In this document: piece by piece, positions 61,178 through 64,000 of the stretch
Numbering within the stretch: position 1 is the stretch's first letter
Layout of the letters: each line of letters opens with the position of its first letter
DNA from: Benincasa hispida
Taxonomy: Eukaryota; Streptophyta; Magnoliopsida; Cucurbitales; Cucurbitaceae
Length of the DNA stretch: 64,000 bases
NCBI RefSeq assembly: GCF_009727055.1
Contig: NC_052351.1
Span: forward strand, 12,032,439 to 12,096,438
Direction: 5' to 3'
The notes under the pieces: generated by a model
The model's input: the letters and a program-made list of their open reading frames with translations, nothing else
Told to the model about the DNA's origin: nothing
The model's database searches: none
Position numbers and translations under genes: made by a program

Positions 61178-61763
61178 TAGCGGGGTTGAGTTGAAAAACT
61201 TTTTAGACTCAACCCAATTGTTCGGGTTATAAATTTCTTCAACCCAAATAACTCTTATTAAAAAATGCACCCAACCTAACCCAATCATGAAATATTTGGA
61301 TTGGGTTGATTTGGGTTAATCGGGTCATTTGTTTAAAACTTTGTTCTAAAAAGAAACACAACATAATATGTAAAAATCTTATTTAATTATTTTCATATAT
61401 TGAATTAAGATTAACAACTCAATTTCAATTTAAATAGTGAAAATTTTCTTTCTAAAGTGTAGTTGTTGAAAAATAAATTATTCAAAAAGTATTGGAATTA
61501 AATAAAAATAAAATCAATATATGTATATAAATAATTGTGTTATAAGTAATAAAAAACATATTTTAGAGGTAATAATAAATTCGGGTTGGTTCGGATTGGT
61601 TTGGGTTATATTAGGTGACCCCTGAACCAACCCAATTCATAAAATTTTCATTTATTTGAACTAAATCCAACCCAAATGAGATAACTCAATCCAAACCATG
61701 CAGGCTAGGTTGGATTGATCGATTTTTTTGGATCATTAAGTTTTTTTTGAAAAATCCCTAATA
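61178..61763. mobile_element. Non-autonomous DNA transposon (GGGTTGAGTTG type), private to copy 2
   Basis: A 586-bp insertion flanked by GTGGC at 61173-61177 and 61764-61768; over eight bases the match is 6/8 (GTGGTGGC, ATAGTGGC). The homologous position in copy 1 (59130-59145) reads straight through as 'gtgtgtggtggcaacttt'. The ends are TAGCGGGGTTGAG and, on the other strand, TATTAGGGATTTTTC. The interior is full of 'gggttgg'/'ccaaccc' words that pair with each other. hAT-like by TSD length and TA-G ends, with moderate certainty. No ORF. Confidence 0.75.
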
Positions 61764-61898
61764 GTGGCAACTTTGAGCTTTCATCAATAGTGGGCGGGTT
61801 TTCTTTTTCTTTTATCTTATTTTCTCTATTTTTCTCTCTTATATATTTAGGGAGAAGTGCATGACATTATTAAATTGTCATATAATTAATTATCGTTA

Positions 61899-63531
61899 AA
61901 TTGATTAATAGAAATTTTGATGATATATTTATTAATTTGAGACATCAGATCATTGTGCATTAACCAGTTGTTAGAATCAATAAAATAACTCAATTATAAA
62001 GCTTTAGGATTTGAATCAATTCGATTTATAAACTTAAAAAGAGTTGTTTGACATGTTTAGGCGAGCGCAAATGTGTGTAGAATTTATATATTTGTGTTTT
62101 TTATATTTGGGATGCTGAGTTTATATGTTAAAGGTATTTATATAATAACATGTTTTTATGATAATTATTTTTATTTGAGAATTTTTTTATTCGACGATTC
62201 TACATATATATTTTTTTAATAAACTATAGTTTGCATTTTATTTTGTTGTTGAGAGTTTTGGGAAATGAGATTTATGATTTACTTTTGCAGCATGTATTTC
62301 ATTTATTATTATTATTATTTTTTAGTTTAAACAATTATTTTCAAATTCATGATGCCATATTTCTAATTAAGTCATTTTTATTTGAACACTTTTGATAAAA
62401 ACTTTTAAAATAAAAACACTCATGTGTCTAACAATTTTTTTTCTCAAAAGTATTTTTACATACAAATTTGTTTAATTTCTTACATGATGAAAGTGATTTT
62501 ATCAATGTTAAATTACTATAAAGAACGACTATAGAATACTATGAATTAATATTAAAAAAAACCTCGAGAGTTCAATGTTTTGATGAAATTTACATACTTT
62601 TGTGTCAACAAATGTGTTTATATTGACAACATTATGCGTCAACTTAAATATAAACACTTATTGATGTTTTATATATATTTTTAAATTAATAATTATTTTC
62701 AAGTAAGATTTTATTGACGATTTTATATCACAAGCATAAAAAAAAAAATGGGTCAACAAAGTCCAAATTTGTAGTAGTCATAATTTAAAATGATGGTAGT
62801 TGAAATTGGTGGAATGGCTGCCGTCAGAGGTCGACAGAAATGGTTGCAAGAGTTAAGCAACGAGGAATTGGTGGTGATGAGGGTTGAGCACACTGTTCAT
62901 GAACATGGTATAAAATATTGATGATATACAAAATTAGTCTCCGAAACAATGAATTGAGTTCATATTTCAACTCATCTTATTTCATCTTCTCAATCCAAAT
63001 GCTCGGTAAAAGTTGAAAAGTGTTTTAGATATTTGTTAAAGGAGAAAAAAGTGTCCCATATCCACGTTTACGTATTGGAATAGAAGTACGTAGGGTGGTT
63101 GACAACTACCGAATATTAATTGTGATCATAAATTGGAATAAATATTTATGTGGAAACACAAATCCAGGATTGATAAAGTTTTGAAGAACGCATTCCTATA
63201 TTCCGGGTTAAGTTTCATCGTCCTTTCCGTCGAGGACCACAATATGTCTTCATTGCGTTTCGTTTTTTCGTTATTGACATTACATGTGAACCTATGATGT
63301 CTTATTTTTCTCTTTATCAAATTATATTTTTCTTAGCTTTTGTTTGCTAGTTGAAATGAAAATCAATTTAATATCAACCATTTCATAATTATTTGATTTT
63401 TTAAAAAAATTAATTTCATAAAGACTTATTTCACCTTTAAATGTCATGTTTTGTTATCTATTTTTTATCATTATTTAAAAAACCTAGCGAAAATTTAAAA
63501 CTAAAAAAAGGTAGTTTTTAAAATTTGTTTT
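61899..63531. other. Non-coding stretch
   Basis: AT-rich sequence. The only readable frame is a 34-codon one at about 62830-62934 (MAAVRGRQKWLQELSNEE...), which may be a chance or decayed fragment. No repeat with defined ends was seen. Confidence 0.5.
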
Positions 63532-64000
63532 TGTTGCGCCCATATATACGATGAGTTGCTTAAAAATTTATAAGGAGATCAATCGTTGTTGCGTCCGTTT
63601 TTTGCAAGACTCATATAAAGAAAGGAAGAAGGCTCAAGAACATTTGTAAAAGCAAATATTTTGGAGGAATGAAGCTGTGTTTGCTAAGGGTCACAATCGC
63701 TCTTTCGGAAGCTTCTCTTAGCGATTGTGCGGCACTTGTTCCCGCTCACGAATAAGTCAGCCAACTCGAATACGGACTGCCGGTGGCACATCGAGTGCCT
63801 CTCGCAACCTCCACCCACGTTTTAGGGAAAACAGTTTTAGAAAACAGGTTTGGAGAAAAGGTTTTCGTAAGCAGTTTTTGAGAGTGTGAATAAAGAAAGA
63901 AAGATTGTAGTAGGCTAGAAAGCAATAAGCAACAACAACAGCTTTATAGAATACTACTTCGGGTATGGGGAAGTGATGAATAGTCTTATCCCCATATAGT
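63532..64000 (+). mobile_element. Possible start of another LTR retroelement, cut by window end
   Basis: From TGTTGCGCCC at 63532 the composition changes abruptly to a more GC-rich sequence with blocks such as 'gcggcacttgttcccgctc' and 'ggactgccggtggcacatcg', a pattern seen in gypsy LTRs. No second LTR, PBS or ORF lies within the window, so this remains a suggestion. Confidence 0.3.

Larger units (their letters stand above)
59409..61898. repeat. Tandem duplication, copy 2 (carries a MITE)
   Basis: Paralogue of copy 1 without the LTR. A poly-A tract of about 32 bases starts at 59437. It includes the shared MITE at 60403-60654 and a private insertion at 61178-61763. Confidence 0.85.

Noticed and set aside
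62828..62934. 34-codon frame MAAVRGRQKW... as a small gene
   Set aside because: Too short, no recognised family and no supporting promoter or homologous copy in the window.
1..64000. tRNA genes suggested by TGGTATCAGAGC matches
   Set aside because: These are retrotransposon primer-binding sites next to LTR ends; no cloverleaf sequence surrounds them.

Overview
The window looks like nuclear DNA of a cucurbit (Cucurbitaceae). It is AT-rich and full of nested Ty1/copia retrotransposons. It holds one intact intron-containing host gene whose product reads as the chromoplast carotenoid-associated protein CHRC / fibrillin of cucumber and its relatives. I cannot name the species. Only two host genes can be supported: an OVATE-family protein gene (42492-42977, +) and the CHRC/fibrillin gene (44516-46399, -, three exons). 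They are convergent and about 1.5 kb apart, on a gene island at roughly 41.1-48.1 kb between two retrotransposon blocks. No tRNA, rRNA, CRISPR array or bacterial-type operon was seen.

Layout. 1-2978: two LTRs of one family in inverted orientation. 2979-17168: a degenerate minus-strand copia element (element 1) with 3' LTR, pol, gag, a ~2.3-kb leader, PBS and 5' LTR, carrying a solo LTR in gag and a gypsy-like insertion in its leader. 17169-37151: another minus-strand copia (element 4), cut in its integrase by a solo LTR (18181-19684 plus 34520-34905). That LTR is split by minus-strand element 2 (19685-34514). Element 2's 5' LTR is split by plus-strand element 3 (23371-33984), and element 3's reverse transcriptase is split by a gypsy-like insertion (29889-31477). 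Most boundaries are fixed by 5-bp target-site duplications (TSDs). 37152-41090: an LTR containing another solo LTR, which in turn contains a hAT-like MITE. 41.1-48.1 kb: the gene island. 48.1-55.0 kb: a minus-strand copia element (W) split by a solo LTR with a perfect TSD. 55.9-61.9 kb: a diverged tandem duplication of non-coding DNA; one copy carries a solo LTR and the other a MITE, so each copy shows the other's empty site. The last ~470 bp may be the start of another LTR element.

Elements 1-3 belong to one family: ~2-kb LTRs, a PBS matching the initiator-Met tRNA type, a ~2.2-kb leader before gag, and the copia gene order gag-protease-integrase-RT-RNase H. That architecture resembles the Angela/BARE group. 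All coding regions seen are broken by stops, frameshifts or deletions. Many stops and TSD mismatches are C-to-T or G-to-A changes, as expected of methylated, silenced DNA.

The host genes do not form a pathway. CHRC is a plastid-lipid-associated structural protein of carotenoid fibrils and plastoglobules. The OVATE protein is a small nuclear transcriptional repressor of organ growth. I found no convincing undescribed molecular system. The most informative signals are the readable insertion history, the conserved short-motif arrays in the LTRs, the inverted LTR pair, and the paired ABRE cores upstream of CHRC.
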